From Myxococcus xanthus (GTDB lineage: Bacteria > Myxococcota > Myxococcia > Myxococcales > Myxococcaceae), in NCBI RefSeq assembly GCF_006402735.1, contig NZ_CP017174.1:7048001-7112000 (forward strand): DNA of 64,000 nucleotides, given 5' to 3'. Position numbers and translations under genes: made by a program. The notes beneath the pieces are model-generated. The model was not told the DNA's origin and searched no databases. It worked only from the letters and a program-made list of their open reading frames with translations. Positions 16,026 through 25,120 of this stretch are shown here, one piece after another (position 1 is the stretch's first letter; each line of letters begins with the position of its first letter).

Positions 16026-16961
16026 TCAGGTGTCGCCGCTGCTCCCCGCCTTCTTGCTGAAGTTCATCAAGTGGGCGGCCCCGCGCAGGAGCTCCGCGTC
16101 ACTGAGCGGCGCCACCTGTTCCTTCAGCTGTTTGTACTCGCTCTGGGTGACCTTGGGCCGGTCCCCGTCGATGCGCTGCTGGAAGAAGGGCTGGTCGGGG
16201 AAGTCCTTGTGGAAGAAGCGCTGGTCCACGTACTCGGCGCGCTGCGTGCCCGGGCGCATGGCGAACTTCGTGTCCACGATGACGTCCGGGTTGCCGGAGA
16301 TGGCCTTGTCCGGAGGAATCATGGCCGTGTTCGCGCCATGGGACGCCGAGGCCAGGTTGTTGGGCGACTGCGTCTTCTTGCCACCCTCGCCGTGGCCCAT
16401 GCCGTGGAGGATTTCGTAGTCCGTTCGCGGCTCCGCCGTGCCGAGCTTCTGCTGGTACTTCGTGGAGCTCGTCTCCCCGCCCGTCATCTTCCCGAAGACC
16501 TTGGTGTGCTCGCCCTTGTCGCGGTCCGGCACCGAGGCCTGCACCTGCTGCGGCCCCAGGCCCCTGGGGTCGAGCGGCCCCGACGCGAAGATGCCCTTCT
16601 TGTCCGCCGCCTGGCTCCCGTAGTGCGCCAGCATGTTCAGGTTGTCATTGGGACCGTCCTTCTCCGTCCGGAGCGCCTCCATGTTGGCCGGGCGCGCCGC
16701 GTGCGTGTCCTGGAGTCCCGCCGCCTGCGACTGCTTGAAGATGTCCGCGGCGGAGGGGGGTGGCCCGCCCGTCGCCGCCGCGCGCTGGGGCCGCGTTCTC
16801 ACCGGCCCTCCGTCGAAGCTGTCCGCCTGCGACGGCGACTGCGTGCGATTCGAGGACGAGGGCGATGGCGAGGCAGACGTCCGCTGCGTGGGGCTGGCGT
16901 ACGGCGAGAAACGATTCGTGGGGGTGCTGGGCTTGGGACTCCGGGAGCCGACTTTCTTCAT
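16026..16961 (-). CDS. Ser/Pro-rich protein of unknown function
   Basis: A 311-residue protein without signal peptide or membrane helix. Residues 1-about 85 are disordered and rich in Ser, Pro, Thr and Arg. The rest looks globular, with a conserved-looking block HGMGHGEGGKKTQSPNNLA followed by SHGANTAMIP. The His/Asn pattern faintly recalls nuclease-type toxin domains, but I cannot assign it. ATG 16961 is supported by GAAGGAG 6 bases upstream; the longer frame to 17078 is not. A disordered Ser-rich N-terminus is also common in exported effectors, which is speculation here. Confidence 0.65.
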   Translation of the reverse strand: MKKVGSRSPKPSTPTNRFSPYASPTQRTSASPSPSSSNRTQSPSQADSFDGGPVRTRPQRAAATGGPPPSAADIFKQSQAAGLQDTHAARPANMEALRTEKDGPNDNLNMLAHYGSQAADKKGIFASGPLDPRGLGPQQVQASVPDRDKGEHTKVFGKMTGGETSSTKYQQKLGTAEPRTDYEILHGMGHGEGGKKTQSPNNLASASHGANTAMIPPDKAISGNPDVIVDTKFAMRPGTQRAEYVDQRFFHKDFPDQPFFQQRIDGDRPKVTQSEYKQLKEQVAPLSDAELLRGAAHLMNFSKKAGSSGDT

Positions 16962-17151
16962 GGAGAACTCCTTCGGGGGGATGAGGAATTGAATCCCAAT
17001 CCCTGACGCCGTCGAGCCCGTCTTGCAGAAAGGCTGCTCAGCGGGCCGCAACCAGGGGAGGTGTCTATCACTCATCACTCACCCCCCCTTTTCGACAAGC
17101 CCGCACAACCGCTCACTTGCCTTCTCAAATCCTGTCAATTCGTATCGCGCG

Positions 17152-18030
17152 ATGCGAATCCCACTTCATGCCTTCATCGCAGCGACGCTCGTGACCTCGG
17201 CTTGTGGAGGCGAGGCTCCGTCCCAGGACGCATCCGGTCCGGACGAAACCTTCACTTCACAGGAGCAGACGGCGTTCTCCGGTGTGAACGGCACCTACTG
17301 CCTGGTCAGCCCCTACAACTGCAAGCTGCAAGCGTCTGGAGGAAACCGCGTCCCCACCAACGCGCCCGAGGACGACAACTGGGGCCTGGTGACAGGCGTT
17401 CCCATCCGGGACGGCCATGGCACGGTGGTAGGCACCAACACGCGGACGAGCGCCGCCTTCAACTACGGCCAGACGCGCACCTTCGCGGGTGAGAAGCATG
17501 CCTTCGCGGTATCGACGTCCAACTCCAGCGCCGGGTGGCTGCCCATCTCCAGCATCCTGGGGAGCACTTCCTTCGAGCAGAAGGTCGGCCACGTCTCCGC
17601 GCTGGGCGCCGGCCTGGGCAAGCTGGGGTGCTACGCCGTGCGCGACTGGCACGACACCACGCTCGAATTCAAGAAGGTCGTCTACGACAGCACGGCGACG
17701 CACGAGCGCGCGGGGGACTACCTGCCGTTGGTGCGCGCCAATGGCCTGCGCTCGGCGAACCTCATCTTCAACGTGCCGGGCTTCGCGCTGGGCGGCCCCG
17801 CGGTGGACCACTTCCCGGTGGGCACGAAGTTCCAGCGCCTGGACGTCCCCACCGACCACGGCGTGCCGTCCATCGACATTCCCCTGTGGGTCCAGGACAG
17901 CGCGGGACGCTACCGCCAGCAGTCCGGCACCATGAAATTCCTCTACGGTTACGTCATCGCCGCCACGGGAACGAAGCGCAACGGGTGGATGGCCTATGAC
18001 GCCCTCCAGGTCAGCTCCGGCTGTCCCTGA
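17152..18030 (+). CDS. Lipoprotein of unknown function
   Basis: A 292-residue secreted lipoprotein. The signal is MRIPLHAFIAATLVTSAC with lipobox VTSAC, and the mature part is rich in Gly, Ser and aromatic residues. Four Cys (YCLVSPYNC, LGCYAV, SSGCP) suggest disulfides. Parts such as VPIRDGHGTVVGTNTRTSAAF and WVQDSAGRYRQQSGTMKF look like beta-strand repeats, possibly SH3-like, but I do not recognise a named domain. The ATG has a poor ribosome-binding site. Upstream is a lower-GC stretch (17060-17150). Divergent from the Ser/Pro-rich gene. Confidence 0.7.
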   Translation: MRIPLHAFIAATLVTSACGGEAPSQDASGPDETFTSQEQTAFSGVNGTYCLVSPYNCKLQASGGNRVPTNAPEDDNWGLVTGVPIRDGHGTVVGTNTRTSAAFNYGQTRTFAGEKHAFAVSTSNSSAGWLPISSILGSTSFEQKVGHVSALGAGLGKLGCYAVRDWHDTTLEFKKVVYDSTATHERAGDYLPLVRANGLRSANLIFNVPGFALGGPAVDHFPVGTKFQRLDVPTDHGVPSIDIPLWVQDSAGRYRQQSGTMKFLYGYVIAATGTKRNGWMAYDALQVSSGCP

Positions 18031-18232
18031 GTCCCGTCAGGAGCGCGCCCACGTCGCGCGCGGAGGACATGACGCCGTGCATGCGCGCGCCCGCCCGGTC
18101 GCGGTGTGCACTGGCGGTCGTTGCAGTTGGCGCGACCTGTCACAGGACAACCCCTGACCTCCCCTCAGGACGAAGCTCCGAAGTAGGCTGGGGGTGGCAG
18201 GTGAAGGCTCTTCCACACCCCGGGAGGGACAC

Positions 18233-18808
18233 ATGAGGCGCTGGACTGGGTTGTTGGCGGTGGCCGCGCTGTGTGGCGCGGCTTGTGACGGGAAGAAGTC
18301 GACGGACAGGCCCACGCGGGCCCAGTTGCGGAAGACGGGCGGGGCCACGGTGGAGGTCATCCCCTCCGACGGCCAGCTTCCCTACTGCATGCTGTACACA
18401 GTGTCGGAGAAGGGCGTCATCCGGCAGCTCACGCTGACGCGGGAGAACCGCTCCATCCGCTGTGATGCGAACAAGCCCGTGGCGCACACGAGCTTCCGCA
18501 TCCCCGTGCAGGAGGGGAAGGTCCGCATGTACATCTTCTTCTCCGACGACCGCATCCCCGCGGGCCCGGTGGCGCAGCAGCTCTACGAGCTTCGGAGCCA
18601 GGAGCGCATCAACGCCATGGACCTGCGCCTGCCCGGCCGCGTGTTCGTGGAGACGCTGGAGTTCACCCCCGAGGAAGGCGGCACGCCCGTGACGGGCACC
18701 GTGGTGGGCGCGGGGGGCGACACCGAACCGGAAGGCACGGGTGCCCCGGTGCTGTCGGATGGTGGCACCGAGGGCGGCGGCATGGGCGCCATGGACGAAG
18801 CGCCCTGA
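18233..18808 (+). CDS. Small lipoprotein of unknown function
   Basis: A 191-residue lipoprotein with signal MRRWTGLLAVAALCGAAC (lipobox CGAAC). A central folded part includes IPSDGQLPYCMLYTVSEKG and KVRMYIFFSDDRIPAGP, and the tail is Gly/Glu/Thr-rich and disordered, a common myxobacterial style. ATG 18233 has GGGAGG 6 bases upstream. The family is not recognised. Confidence 0.75.
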   Translation: MRRWTGLLAVAALCGAACDGKKSTDRPTRAQLRKTGGATVEVIPSDGQLPYCMLYTVSEKGVIRQLTLTRENRSIRCDANKPVAHTSFRIPVQEGKVRMYIFFSDDRIPAGPVAQQLYELRSQERINAMDLRLPGRVFVETLEFTPEEGGTPVTGTVVGAGGDTEPEGTGAPVLSDGGTEGGGMGAMDEAP

Positions 18809-18822
18809 ACCATGAAGCGGCG

Positions 18823-18848
18823 CGCCGGGGGAATCCCCTCCCCCGGCG
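18823..18848. terminator. Hairpin between convergent genes
   Basis: CGCCGGGGGA-atcccc-TCCCCCGGCG, a perfect 10-bp GC stem with a 6-base loop, sits exactly between two convergent stops (18808 and 18858). There is no T-run. Probably a bidirectional transcription end. Confidence 0.6.
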
Positions 18849-18857
18849 GGCGGCGGC

Positions 18858-20066
18858 TCAGTAAGCCTCGCGCGCCATGGCCAGGAGGTCCGCCTGCGAC
18901 ACCTTCCGCGGGTTGCTCAGGTGCGAGGCATCCTGGAAGGCCTTTTCAGCAATCCGCTCCAGGTCCTTCTCCTGGACGCCCGCGTCGCGCAGCCGCGCGG
19001 GAATGCCCACCGCCGCGTTGAGCTTGCGCACCCGGTCGATGGCGTTGCCCGCGAGCACCTCTTCGCGCGCCTGCGTCGTGTCCCCCAGCGCCACGGCGAC
19101 CCGGGCCAGCCGCGCCGTGCAGACCGCGCGGTTGAACTCCATCACCACGGGCAGGACGATGGCATTCGCCAGGCCGTGGTGCACGTTGGACACGGGTGTG
19201 AGCGCGTGGGCCAGCGCGTGGCAGGCCCCCAGGCCCTTCTGGAAGGCCATGGCGCCCTCCATCGCCGCCACCATCATGTCCGTGCGTGCGGCCAGGTCCT
19301 TGCCGTCGCGCACCGCCGTCTCCAGCGAGCGGCCCACGCGGTAGATGCCGTCAATGGCCACCGCGTCCGCTAGCGGGTGGAAGCCATTGGCCAGGTAGGC
19401 CTCCAGGCAGTGGGTGAAGGCATCCATGCCCGTGGCCGCGGTGACGCCCGGCGGCAGCCCCAGCGTCAGCTCCGGGTCGCAGATGGCGGCGCGCGGCAGC
19501 AGGTGCGGACTGAAGATGACCGTCTTGCGGCCCGTGTCCTCCAGCGTCACCACGCCCGAGCGCCCCACCTCGGAGCCCGTGCCCGCGGTGGTGGGAATCG
19601 CGATGAGCGGTGGCAGGTCGTCGCGCACGTACTGGTCGCCGCCCTTCGCGTCGTCGTAGCGACTGAGCGGCGGCTCGTGCGTGGTGAGGAGCTGAATCAG
19701 CTTTCCCGCGTCCAGGGCGCTGCCGCCCCCCAGCGCGACGATGCCGTCGCAGGAGTGGCTCCGGTACGCCTCCAGACCCGCGAAGACGTCGCGCTCGGTG
19801 GGATTGGGCTCCACGCGGTCGAAGACTTCACAGGCCAGTCCCGCCGTCTTGAGCACGTCCGCCACGCGCGCGGCCAGTCCCGCCTTCACCACACCCGCGT
19901 CCGTCACCAGCAGCGGACGCTGGATGCCAAGACGCTGGGCCTGCGCCGGCAGGCGCAGCAGCGCGCCGGCGCCGAACACGATGCGCGTGGGCCAGGCCAT
20001 CTCGGTGACGCGCGGCTCGGAGGGAATGTCGAACGGCTTCATGGCGGCTGCCTCATTTGCGCTCAT
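18858..20066 (-). CDS. Iron-containing alcohol dehydrogenase
   Basis: Group III (iron-dependent) alcohol dehydrogenase, 402 residues, NAD(P)-dependent. Visible motifs are the nucleotide-binding GGGSALDAGK, TAGTGSEVGRSGVV, the metal-ligand region DAFTHCLEAYLANGFHPLAD, and GLGACHALAHALTP with the remaining His ligands. ATG 20066 shares one base with the stop of the upstream glutamine-synthetase-like gene (TGATG), so the two are translationally coupled; an ATG at 20042 is an alternative. Coupling to a gamma-glutamyl ligase suggests oxidation or reduction of an amino alcohol or aldehyde, an inference from context. Confidence 0.92.
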   Translation of the reverse strand: MSANEAAAMKPFDIPSEPRVTEMAWPTRIVFGAGALLRLPAQAQRLGIQRPLLVTDAGVVKAGLAARVADVLKTAGLACEVFDRVEPNPTERDVFAGLEAYRSHSCDGIVALGGGSALDAGKLIQLLTTHEPPLSRYDDAKGGDQYVRDDLPPLIAIPTTAGTGSEVGRSGVVTLEDTGRKTVIFSPHLLPRAAICDPELTLGLPPGVTAATGMDAFTHCLEAYLANGFHPLADAVAIDGIYRVGRSLETAVRDGKDLAARTDMMVAAMEGAMAFQKGLGACHALAHALTPVSNVHHGLANAIVLPVVMEFNRAVCTARLARVAVALGDTTQAREEVLAGNAIDRVRKLNAAVGIPARLRDAGVQEKDLERIAEKAFQDASHLSNPRKVSQADLLAMAREAY

Positions 20067-21529
20067 CAGATGAGCTCCAGGTAACGCTCCAACTCCCAGT
20101 TGGTGACGGCGCGCTCGTACTGACGCACCTCCCACTCGCGCGTGCGCACGAAGTGGTCCACGAAGCCGTCGCCCAGCAACTCCCGCGCGCGCTCGCTGCC
20201 CTTCAGCAGCGCCACCGCGTCCTTGAGGTTGCGGGGCAAGGGCGGCGCGTCGTTCTTCGCGTAGGCGTTGGCCTCACAGGGCGCGGGGGGCTCCACCTCG
20301 TTCTCGATGCCCCACAGGCCCGCGGCCAGGCTGACCGCCATGCCGATGTACGCGTTCATGTCCGCGCCCAGCTGCCGGTACTCCACGCGCATCGCCTTGG
20401 CGCTCTCACCGATGACGCGGATGGCGGTGGTGCGGTTCTCCAGGCCCCACGTCACGGTGGTGGGCGCCCAGGTGTTCTCCACGCTGCGCTTGTAGCTGTT
20501 GATGGTGGGCCAGTAGAGCGCGGTGAGCTCCGGCATCAGCGCCACCTGCCCGCCGATGTAGTGGCGCAGCTGCTTGCTCATGCCGTGTGGCGCCTTCGCG
20601 TCGTGGAAGAGGTTCTGCTCCCCGTCCAAGTCCCACAGCGACTGGTGGACGTGCCCCGAGCACCCCGGCAGCTTCGCGTTCACCTTCGCCATGAAGCACG
20701 CGGTGACGCCGTGGCGGGCGCAAATCTCCTTCACCACCGTCTTGAAGAGCGCGGCCTTGTCCGCCGACTGCTCGATGTCGTCGTAGCGGATGGCCGCCTC
20801 GAAGACGCCCGGCCCCGTCTCCGTGTGGAAGCCCTCGATGTCCAGGCCGAAGGCGTTGCACCCGTCGATGAGCGCATGCACCAGCGGCGCGTTGAGCGAC
20901 GTGCGCAGCCACGAATAGCCGAACATGCCCGGCGTCAGCGGCGTCAGCCCCTGGAAGTCCTTGTCGCGCAGGCTCTGCGGCTGCTCTTTGAAGATGAAGA
21001 ACTCGTACTCCGCGCCGAAGCGCGGCAGGTACCCCAGCGCGCGCGCGCGGGCGGCCACCTTCTGGAGCAGCTGCCGGGGGCTCGCCTCGAAGGGCGTGCC
21101 GTCGGGGTTCTCGAAGTCGAGCAGGAACGCCGCGGTGTCCGGCTCCCAGGGAATGACGCGGCCGGTGGCCAGGTCCACCTTCGCGTGGGCATCCGGGTAA
21201 CCGGTGTGCCAGCCTGTCACCTGGGTGTTGTCGAGCAGGTCGTCGCTCAAGTCCCAGCCGAAGACGACGTCACAGAAGCCCAGGCCGCCCTTGGCGGCGC
21301 TGAGGAACTTCTCCAGGGAGATGTACTTGCCGCGCCAGACGCCATCGACGTCCACCGCGCCCACCTTCACCTTCTGGATGCCCTTTTCGTCCAGCCACCG
21401 GCGCAGCGAGTCCACGCTCGCCGCGTCCCGCACCGCCGGGCCTCGCGCCGGTGCACGCGATGCCTTGCCGCGAACCCGGCGAGCCATGGCAGGGTGGGTC
21501 AGGACCTTCGCCTTGGGTCGGGTCGGCAT
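20066..21529 (-). CDS. Glutamine synthetase family ligase (PuuA/GlnA-like)
   Basis: A 487-residue type I glutamine synthetase homologue. The N-terminal beta-grasp region contains KVGAVDVDGVWRGKYIS. The catalytic barrel contains FGAEYEFFIFKEQ, GCSGHVHQSLWD (metal and substrate site) and NSYKRSVENTWAPTTVTWGLENRTTAIRV. Divergence from true GlnA and linkage to an alcohol dehydrogenase fit a gamma-glutamyl-amine ligase of the PuuA/GlnA3/GlnA4 type (putrescine, ethanolamine or similar). ATG 21529 with GGGAG about 7 bases upstream. Divergent from a glutamine amidotransferase that could hydrolyse gamma-glutamyl products. Confidence 0.85.
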   Translation of the reverse strand: MPTRPKAKVLTHPAMARRVRGKASRAPARGPAVRDAASVDSLRRWLDEKGIQKVKVGAVDVDGVWRGKYISLEKFLSAAKGGLGFCDVVFGWDLSDDLLDNTQVTGWHTGYPDAHAKVDLATGRVIPWEPDTAAFLLDFENPDGTPFEASPRQLLQKVAARARALGYLPRFGAEYEFFIFKEQPQSLRDKDFQGLTPLTPGMFGYSWLRTSLNAPLVHALIDGCNAFGLDIEGFHTETGPGVFEAAIRYDDIEQSADKAALFKTVVKEICARHGVTACFMAKVNAKLPGCSGHVHQSLWDLDGEQNLFHDAKAPHGMSKQLRHYIGGQVALMPELTALYWPTINSYKRSVENTWAPTTVTWGLENRTTAIRVIGESAKAMRVEYRQLGADMNAYIGMAVSLAAGLWGIENEVEPPAPCEANAYAKNDAPPLPRNLKDAVALLKGSERARELLGDGFVDHFVRTREWEVRQYERAVTNWELERYLELI

Positions 21530-21732
21530 CGATTCACTCCCCTCTCTTGCTGGAAACGCCCGACACCTGGGGCTCCACCCGCCGCCCGGCCATGCCCAGA
21601 CTGGGGACGATGAATGAGAAGGTGAGCCAACGGGCGCCGGTCATGTGGGTACCTCGAAGCACACGGGCGCGTTCCACTGCGACTGGCCAGGAACGGACAC
21701 GCGGGGCACGACACGGTAGGAATGGGGATGCA

Positions 21733-22488
21733 ATGCGGCAACCTACGGCGGTGAAGAACGTCCTCTTGCTGAAAGCCGGTGACGCGGCCGAGCCCGTGCG
21801 CGTCTCCGTCGGCGATTACGACCGGTGGTTTCTGCAAACCATTGGACTGTCCGGCTACCACTTCGACATCGTGCTGGCGCACCGGGGCGCCCCCTTGCCC
21901 ACGCGCGCGGATGGCTACGACGCGGTGATGATGACGGGCTCGCCGCTGTCGGTGACGGCGCTCGATCCGTGGATGAAGCGCGCCGCGGACTTCATGGTGG
22001 AGGCCGGTGAGCGGGGCACGCCCGTGCTGGGCGTGTGCTTCGGCCAGCAACTCCTGGCGCATGCGTATGGCGGCCGCGTCTCGCGCAATCCCCAGGGGCG
22101 GGAGACGGGCAGCGTCGAGGTGACGCTCACCGAGGCCGGAAAGCAGGACCCGCTCTTCGACGGCGTGCCGGAGCGCTTCATCGCGCAGGCGACGCACGAG
22201 GACATCGTCTCGCACATCCCCGACGGCGCGCAGGTGCTGGCGGGCAACGCGAACACGGCAGCGCAGGCGCTGGCCTTCCGCCCCAACGTGCGCGGCGTGC
22301 AGTTCCATCCAGAGGCCGGCGTGGACACCCTTCGCGCCGTCATCGAGGCCCGCCGGGAGGGCCTGGAGCGGGCCTCCGTTGCGCGAGGCGCCGCGCCCGG
22401 CGAATACGTCCGTCAGCTGCTGGCGGGCCTCACGCCCTCTCCCGCGGGCCGCAGAATCCTGCTGAACTTCCTCGAGCGCTTCACCTGA
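21733..22488 (+). CDS. Class I glutamine amidotransferase-like hydrolase
   Basis: A 251-residue GATase1 protein. The nucleophile Cys lies in VLGVCFGQQLLAHAYGG and the catalytic His in VRGVQFHPEAGVD, with Glu two residues on. An oxyanion-type segment MMTGSPLSV precedes. No synthetase domain is attached, so it acts alone or with a partner. Divergent from the PuuA-like ligase, it could cleave gamma-glutamyl amides as PuuD does, but PuuD belongs to another subgroup, so this is a guess from context. ATG 21733 has a GGGGA-like site. Confidence 0.82.
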   Translation: MRQPTAVKNVLLLKAGDAAEPVRVSVGDYDRWFLQTIGLSGYHFDIVLAHRGAPLPTRADGYDAVMMTGSPLSVTALDPWMKRAADFMVEAGERGTPVLGVCFGQQLLAHAYGGRVSRNPQGRETGSVEVTLTEAGKQDPLFDGVPERFIAQATHEDIVSHIPDGAQVLAGNANTAAQALAFRPNVRGVQFHPEAGVDTLRAVIEARREGLERASVARGAAPGEYVRQLLAGLTPSPAGRRILLNFLERFT

Positions 22489-22505
22489 CCTGACAGAGGC
22501 CTTCC

Positions 22506-22958
22506 GTGTCCCGTCTTGCCCTGCCGACCCTGCTCCTCGCCCTGCTCACCACCGCGTGCTCGGAAGACCTCTGCACCCAGGCGCCCCGCTGTGACGACTC
22601 GGAAGCGCTCAACTGCGAGCCGGAGTGCACCGTGGGCCCGTGCTCCAGCGGCCCCATCCTCCAGGCGTGCACCGAGCGCACGACGTGCACCGTCGTCCCC
22701 GGAGACCGCAACGACGCGCGCTTCTACCGCTCCCGCGCCGTGTGCGCCGTCACCCTGGAGGCCTGCGACCCAACGACCGCGGCCCCGCCCACCTGCGGGA
22801 GCGACCGCTTCGTCACCGGCTGCAGCGCCTACCGCCGCGACATCCGCGTATCCTGCTCCCAGTCGGCGCTCTACTTCGCGCAGGTGCCCGCCTGCTGCCA
22901 GGGCCTGGGCACGGACGACGGCGGCACCGACGCGGGTACGGCCGACTCCGGCATTTGA
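22506..22958 (+). CDS. Cysteine-rich lipoprotein
   Basis: A 150-residue lipoprotein with signal MSRLALPTLLLALLTTAC (lipobox LTTAC) and more than a dozen cysteines in the mature part, often in CxxxC-type pairs (CEPECTVGPC, CSSG, CGSD). It ends in a DGGTDAGTADSG tail. Disulfide-rich surface lipoproteins with DGG tails are frequent in myxobacteria; their functions are unknown. GTG start with AGAGG 6 bases upstream, 17 bases after the amidotransferase gene, so probably co-transcribed. Confidence 0.75.
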   Translation: MSRLALPTLLLALLTTACSEDLCTQAPRCDDSEALNCEPECTVGPCSSGPILQACTERTTCTVVPGDRNDARFYRSRAVCAVTLEACDPTTAAPPTCGSDRFVTGCSAYRRDIRVSCSQSALYFAQVPACCQGLGTDDGGTDAGTADSGI

Positions 22959-22973
22959 GGTAGAGAAGAAGCC

Positions 22974-23432
22974 ATGGCGTCGCGCTGGGACCACCTCTTC
23001 GACCTCAAACCGGTTTCCCTGCTGGAGCACCTCCTGGAAGAGGTGGCGAAGCTGCTGCACAAGGACCTGCAGCAGTGGCCACCGCCCGTCGAGGAGCTGG
23101 ACCTGGACACCGGTGGCCACTTCGCGCCGCTCTTCACGGAGCCACGGCCACGGCCGTCCCGAGCCGTCTACACGGAGGCGTTCCGGCTGGCGCAGTGGGA
23201 GCTGGCGCGCGAAACGGACGCCTACGACGACTACATGCGCAACAAGCGTTACCTGGAACGGGGCCTGGTGCCGGGCGACCGGCTGCCCCTGCTGTTCCTC
23301 AGCCGCTGGCTCACCGAGCAGATGCTGGGCCTGGGCGAGTCCACCCAGGGCCGGGTCAAACGCAAGCACATGCGCGACTGCCTGGAGCGGCTCCAGTCGA
23401 AGCTCGGTGCCTTCCAGGTGCCCAGCGCCTGA
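22974..23432 (+). CDS. Conserved-looking hypothetical protein
   Basis: A 152-residue soluble, mainly helical protein with no signal or membrane segment. Charged amphipathic helices include LLEHLLEEVAKLLHKDLQQW and HMRDCLERLQSKLGAFQ. It starts 15 bases after the Cys-rich lipoprotein stop. I do not recognise the family. Codon positions look normal for the genome, so I take it as a real gene. Confidence 0.65.
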   Translation: MASRWDHLFDLKPVSLLEHLLEEVAKLLHKDLQQWPPPVEELDLDTGGHFAPLFTEPRPRPSRAVYTEAFRLAQWELARETDAYDDYMRNKRYLERGLVPGDRLPLLFLSRWLTEQMLGLGESTQGRVKRKHMRDCLERLQSKLGAFQVPSA

Positions 23433-23550
23433 GCCGCCGCCGGGTGGCCCGGTGAAATGTTGAACGGGCACCATCCCCTCCCGGGACGGGGGCGGGGCAC
23501 TCACGTGGCAGCCCTTGTCACCGGGAAGGCACTGCCGTAAGCCAGACCGC

Positions 23551-24777
23551 ATGTCGCAGCAGCCTTCGGACTCCACCGCCTCCGCCAACCGACGCAAGCG
23601 CCTGCTCCTCCTGGGAGTGCTGTGGCTGAGCATGGCGCTGGTCCTGTTGGCCTTCCGCTCGGTGGTGATGCCCTTCGCGGGCGCCGCGCTCATCGCCTAT
23701 CTGGTGCAGCCGCTGGTGGGACGCATCTCCCGGGTGAAGGTGGCCGGCCGTCCGGTGCCGCGCTGGGCGGCGCTTCTGCTCATCTACGCCGGCTTCTTCG
23801 TGGGCGTGTACCTCTTCATCGTCGCGCTGGCGCCGCAGCTCTACCGCGAGCTGTCACGCGTCAGCCGTGAGGCGGTGACGTTCGCCAACACGCTCACCCC
23901 GGAGCACGTCCAGGAGCTCGCGCAGCGCGCGGAGACGTGGCTCAGCACGCGAGGCATTCCGGTGGCGCTCTCCAACCGCGCGCTGGAGGGCGCGGACGCG
24001 GGGAGCAGCAACGGAACCTTCGGCTTCGCGCTGGATTTGGAGCAGTTCCTGGGGGACGCGGTGAAGCGCGTGTCCATCCTGGTGCAGGAGAACCTGGGCG
24101 ACATCGTCAACGTGTCCCGCAGCATCGTCACCAGCGTGGCCGCGGGCGTCTTCATGCTCTTCTTCGTGCTGATGGTGGCCGCGTTCTTCTCCATCGACGC
24201 GCACGCCATCCGCCACTACTTCGGCACACTGATTCCGCCGGAGTACGCCACCGACGCGCGGCAACTCCTGGAGCGCATCGACCGCTCGCTGTCCGGCGTG
24301 GTGCGCGGGCAGGTCACCATCTGCATCGTCAACGGCATCCTGACGTTCATGGGGCTGCTGCTGTTCGGCGTGAAGTTCGCGTTCCTGCTGGCGACCATCG
24401 CCACCTTCTTCAGCCTCATCCCGATTTTCGGCACCATCCTCAGCTCGGTGCCCATCGTCCTCATCGCGCTGGCGGACGGCTTCCAGAAGGGGCTGGCGAT
24501 TCTGGCGTGGATCATCGGCATCCACGCCCTGGAGGCGTACTTCCTCAACCCCAAAATCATGGGGCAGGCGGCGCACCTGCACCCCGTCATCGTCGCCTTC
24601 TCCCTCATCGCCGGAGAGCGGCTCTTCGGGCTGATGGGCGCCCTCTTCGCGGTGCCCGTGGCGTCCGTCCTGGTGGCGTGCTTCGACTACGCGAGGCTCA
24701 AGGCCCAGCCCGCGCCCGCGGTGGCCCTGGCCACGCCCGGCCCGCTGCCCGCTGAACGTCAGCCGCCCGCCGCCTGA
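23551..24777 (+). CDS. AI-2E/PerM family transporter
   Basis: Integral membrane protein of 408 residues in the AI-2E (UPF0118) family. The family layout is visible: N-terminal helices (LLLLGVLWLSMALVLLAF, AALLLIYAGFFVGVYLFIVAL), a soluble middle part, then C-terminal helices. It includes GVVRGQVTICIVNGILTFMGL, LIPIFGTILSSVPIVLIAL and the conserved NPKIMGQAAHLHPVIVAFSLIAGE. Members include exporters of AI-2 and Na+/H+ antiporters, so the substrate cannot be named. ATG 23551 is the first reasonable start. Convergent with the Cys-rich lipoprotein at 24781, with only 3 bases between. Confidence 0.9.
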   Translation: MSQQPSDSTASANRRKRLLLLGVLWLSMALVLLAFRSVVMPFAGAALIAYLVQPLVGRISRVKVAGRPVPRWAALLLIYAGFFVGVYLFIVALAPQLYRELSRVSREAVTFANTLTPEHVQELAQRAETWLSTRGIPVALSNRALEGADAGSSNGTFGFALDLEQFLGDAVKRVSILVQENLGDIVNVSRSIVTSVAAGVFMLFFVLMVAAFFSIDAHAIRHYFGTLIPPEYATDARQLLERIDRSLSGVVRGQVTICIVNGILTFMGLLLFGVKFAFLLATIATFFSLIPIFGTILSSVPIVLIALADGFQKGLAILAWIIGIHALEAYFLNPKIMGQAAHLHPVIVAFSLIAGERLFGLMGALFAVPVASVLVACFDYARLKAQPAPAVALATPGPLPAERQPPAA

Positions 24778-24780
24778 GCC

Positions 24781-25095
24781 CTACTGGCAGGCGGCGGCGC
24801 AGCGCGCTTCACGGCAGGTGGGGATGCAACGCCCACAGTCGATGGAACCCTCCGGGCAGCCACTGGTACAGGGGGCGCGGCAGGTCGGACCTTCGTCCGC
24901 GTGCGTGACGGCGGTTCCCAGCCCACAGCACGCGTTGGCCACGCAGTCGTCGTCCGTGTAACACGTCTGGTCGGACAGCACCGGGGGCACGTCCCCCAGC
25001 GGCAGGTCTCCCAAACCGTCACACCCCACTCCACCACCGCCCAGCGTCACCCCCAGCACGAGGGTGAGCAGGCGGAAACGTCCGTGTCTGAGCAA
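24781..25095 (-). CDS. Small cysteine-rich lipoprotein
   Basis: A 104-residue protein with a lipoprotein signal ending in GGGGVGC and a mature part with about 14 Cys in knot-like spacing (CYTDDDCVANACCG, CRAPCTSGC, CGRCIPTC, CAAAC). Probably disulfide-rich and surface-exposed; function unknown. TTG start at 25095 supported by AAGGAG 6 bases upstream. It follows rho on the same strand with 25 bases between. Confidence 0.75.
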   Translation of the reverse strand: MLRHGRFRLLTLVLGVTLGGGGVGCDGLGDLPLGDVPPVLSDQTCYTDDDCVANACCGLGTAVTHADEGPTCRAPCTSGCPEGSIDCGRCIPTCREARCAAACQ

Positions 25096-25120
25096 TGGAC
25101 ACTCCTTGCTCAGACAATCT

